The notes under the pieces were generated by a model that saw only the letters and a program-made list of their open reading frames with translations, was not told the origin of the DNA and did no database searches. Below, piece by piece: positions 5,667 to 6,971 of a stretch of 6,971 bases of DNA. Each line of letters begins with the position of its first letter. Within the stretch, counting starts at the first letter, position 1. A program made the position numbers and the translations under genes. Source of the stretch: JANNSW01 sp031431235 (lineage in GTDB: Bacteria > Pseudomonadota > Alphaproteobacteria > Rhizobiales > Hyphomicrobiaceae); contig JANPDA010000327.1 of assembly GCA_031431235.1 (NCBI GenBank), positions 1-6,971 of the forward strand. The letters run 5' to 3'.

Positions 5667-6971
<1,305 letters not shown>

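Overview
The window looks like chromosomal DNA from a high-GC alphaproteobacterium. The best taxonomic evidence is the CTP synthase: its opening, its P-loop and its LDPYLNVDPGTMSP and HYERFTG stretches read like the alphaproteobacterial form. The adjacent secG-pyrG pair and the LEVWD-type Rel C-terminus fit this. A more precise placement (Hyphomicrobiales or Rhodospirillales) is a guess.

Layout from left to right. Bases 1-100 hold the last 32 codons of a plus-strand RelA/SpoT-type (p)ppGpp synthetase/hydrolase (end of the ACT domain). After 27 bases it meets, tail to tail, a very large minus-strand gene (4960 down to 128, 1610 aa). This is a modular, probably type I-secreted protein. From the N-terminus it has: a concanavalin/LamG-like domain, two cadherin/tandem-95-type Ig-like domains, a second LamG-like domain, a third cadherin-like domain, a Calx-beta domain, an RTX-associated cadherin-like domain, a glucose/sorbosone dehydrogenase (PQQ-type) six-bladed beta-propeller, a Pro/Gly linker, degenerate RTX calcium-binding repeats, and a C-terminal tail of the type I secretion kind. 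Its N-terminal third arose by internal duplication with an exact 393-codon period.

A 249-bp intergenic region (4961-5209) separates this gene from the divergently transcribed secG (5210-5569) and pyrG (5667 to the window edge). pyrG is cut off after codon 435, so the last part of its glutaminase domain is missing. secG and pyrG form a housekeeping pair and are probably co-transcribed. tpiA, which often precedes secG in related genomes, is not here; the giant gene occupies that place.

The housekeeping genes have unrelated jobs: stringent response, protein export and CTP synthesis. The accessory element is the giant RTX/dehydrogenase protein. It retains the His and Arg-Asn positions of soluble PQQ dehydrogenases, has no Sec signal peptide, and ends like an RTX substrate. 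That suggests a surface or extracellular Ca2+-dependent protein combining carbohydrate- or matrix-binding modules with a possible sugar/aldose dehydrogenase. No type I transporter genes are present in the window. The gene also carries an 8-C homopolymer and a 48-bp perfect direct repeat, both plausible sites of length or frame variation.
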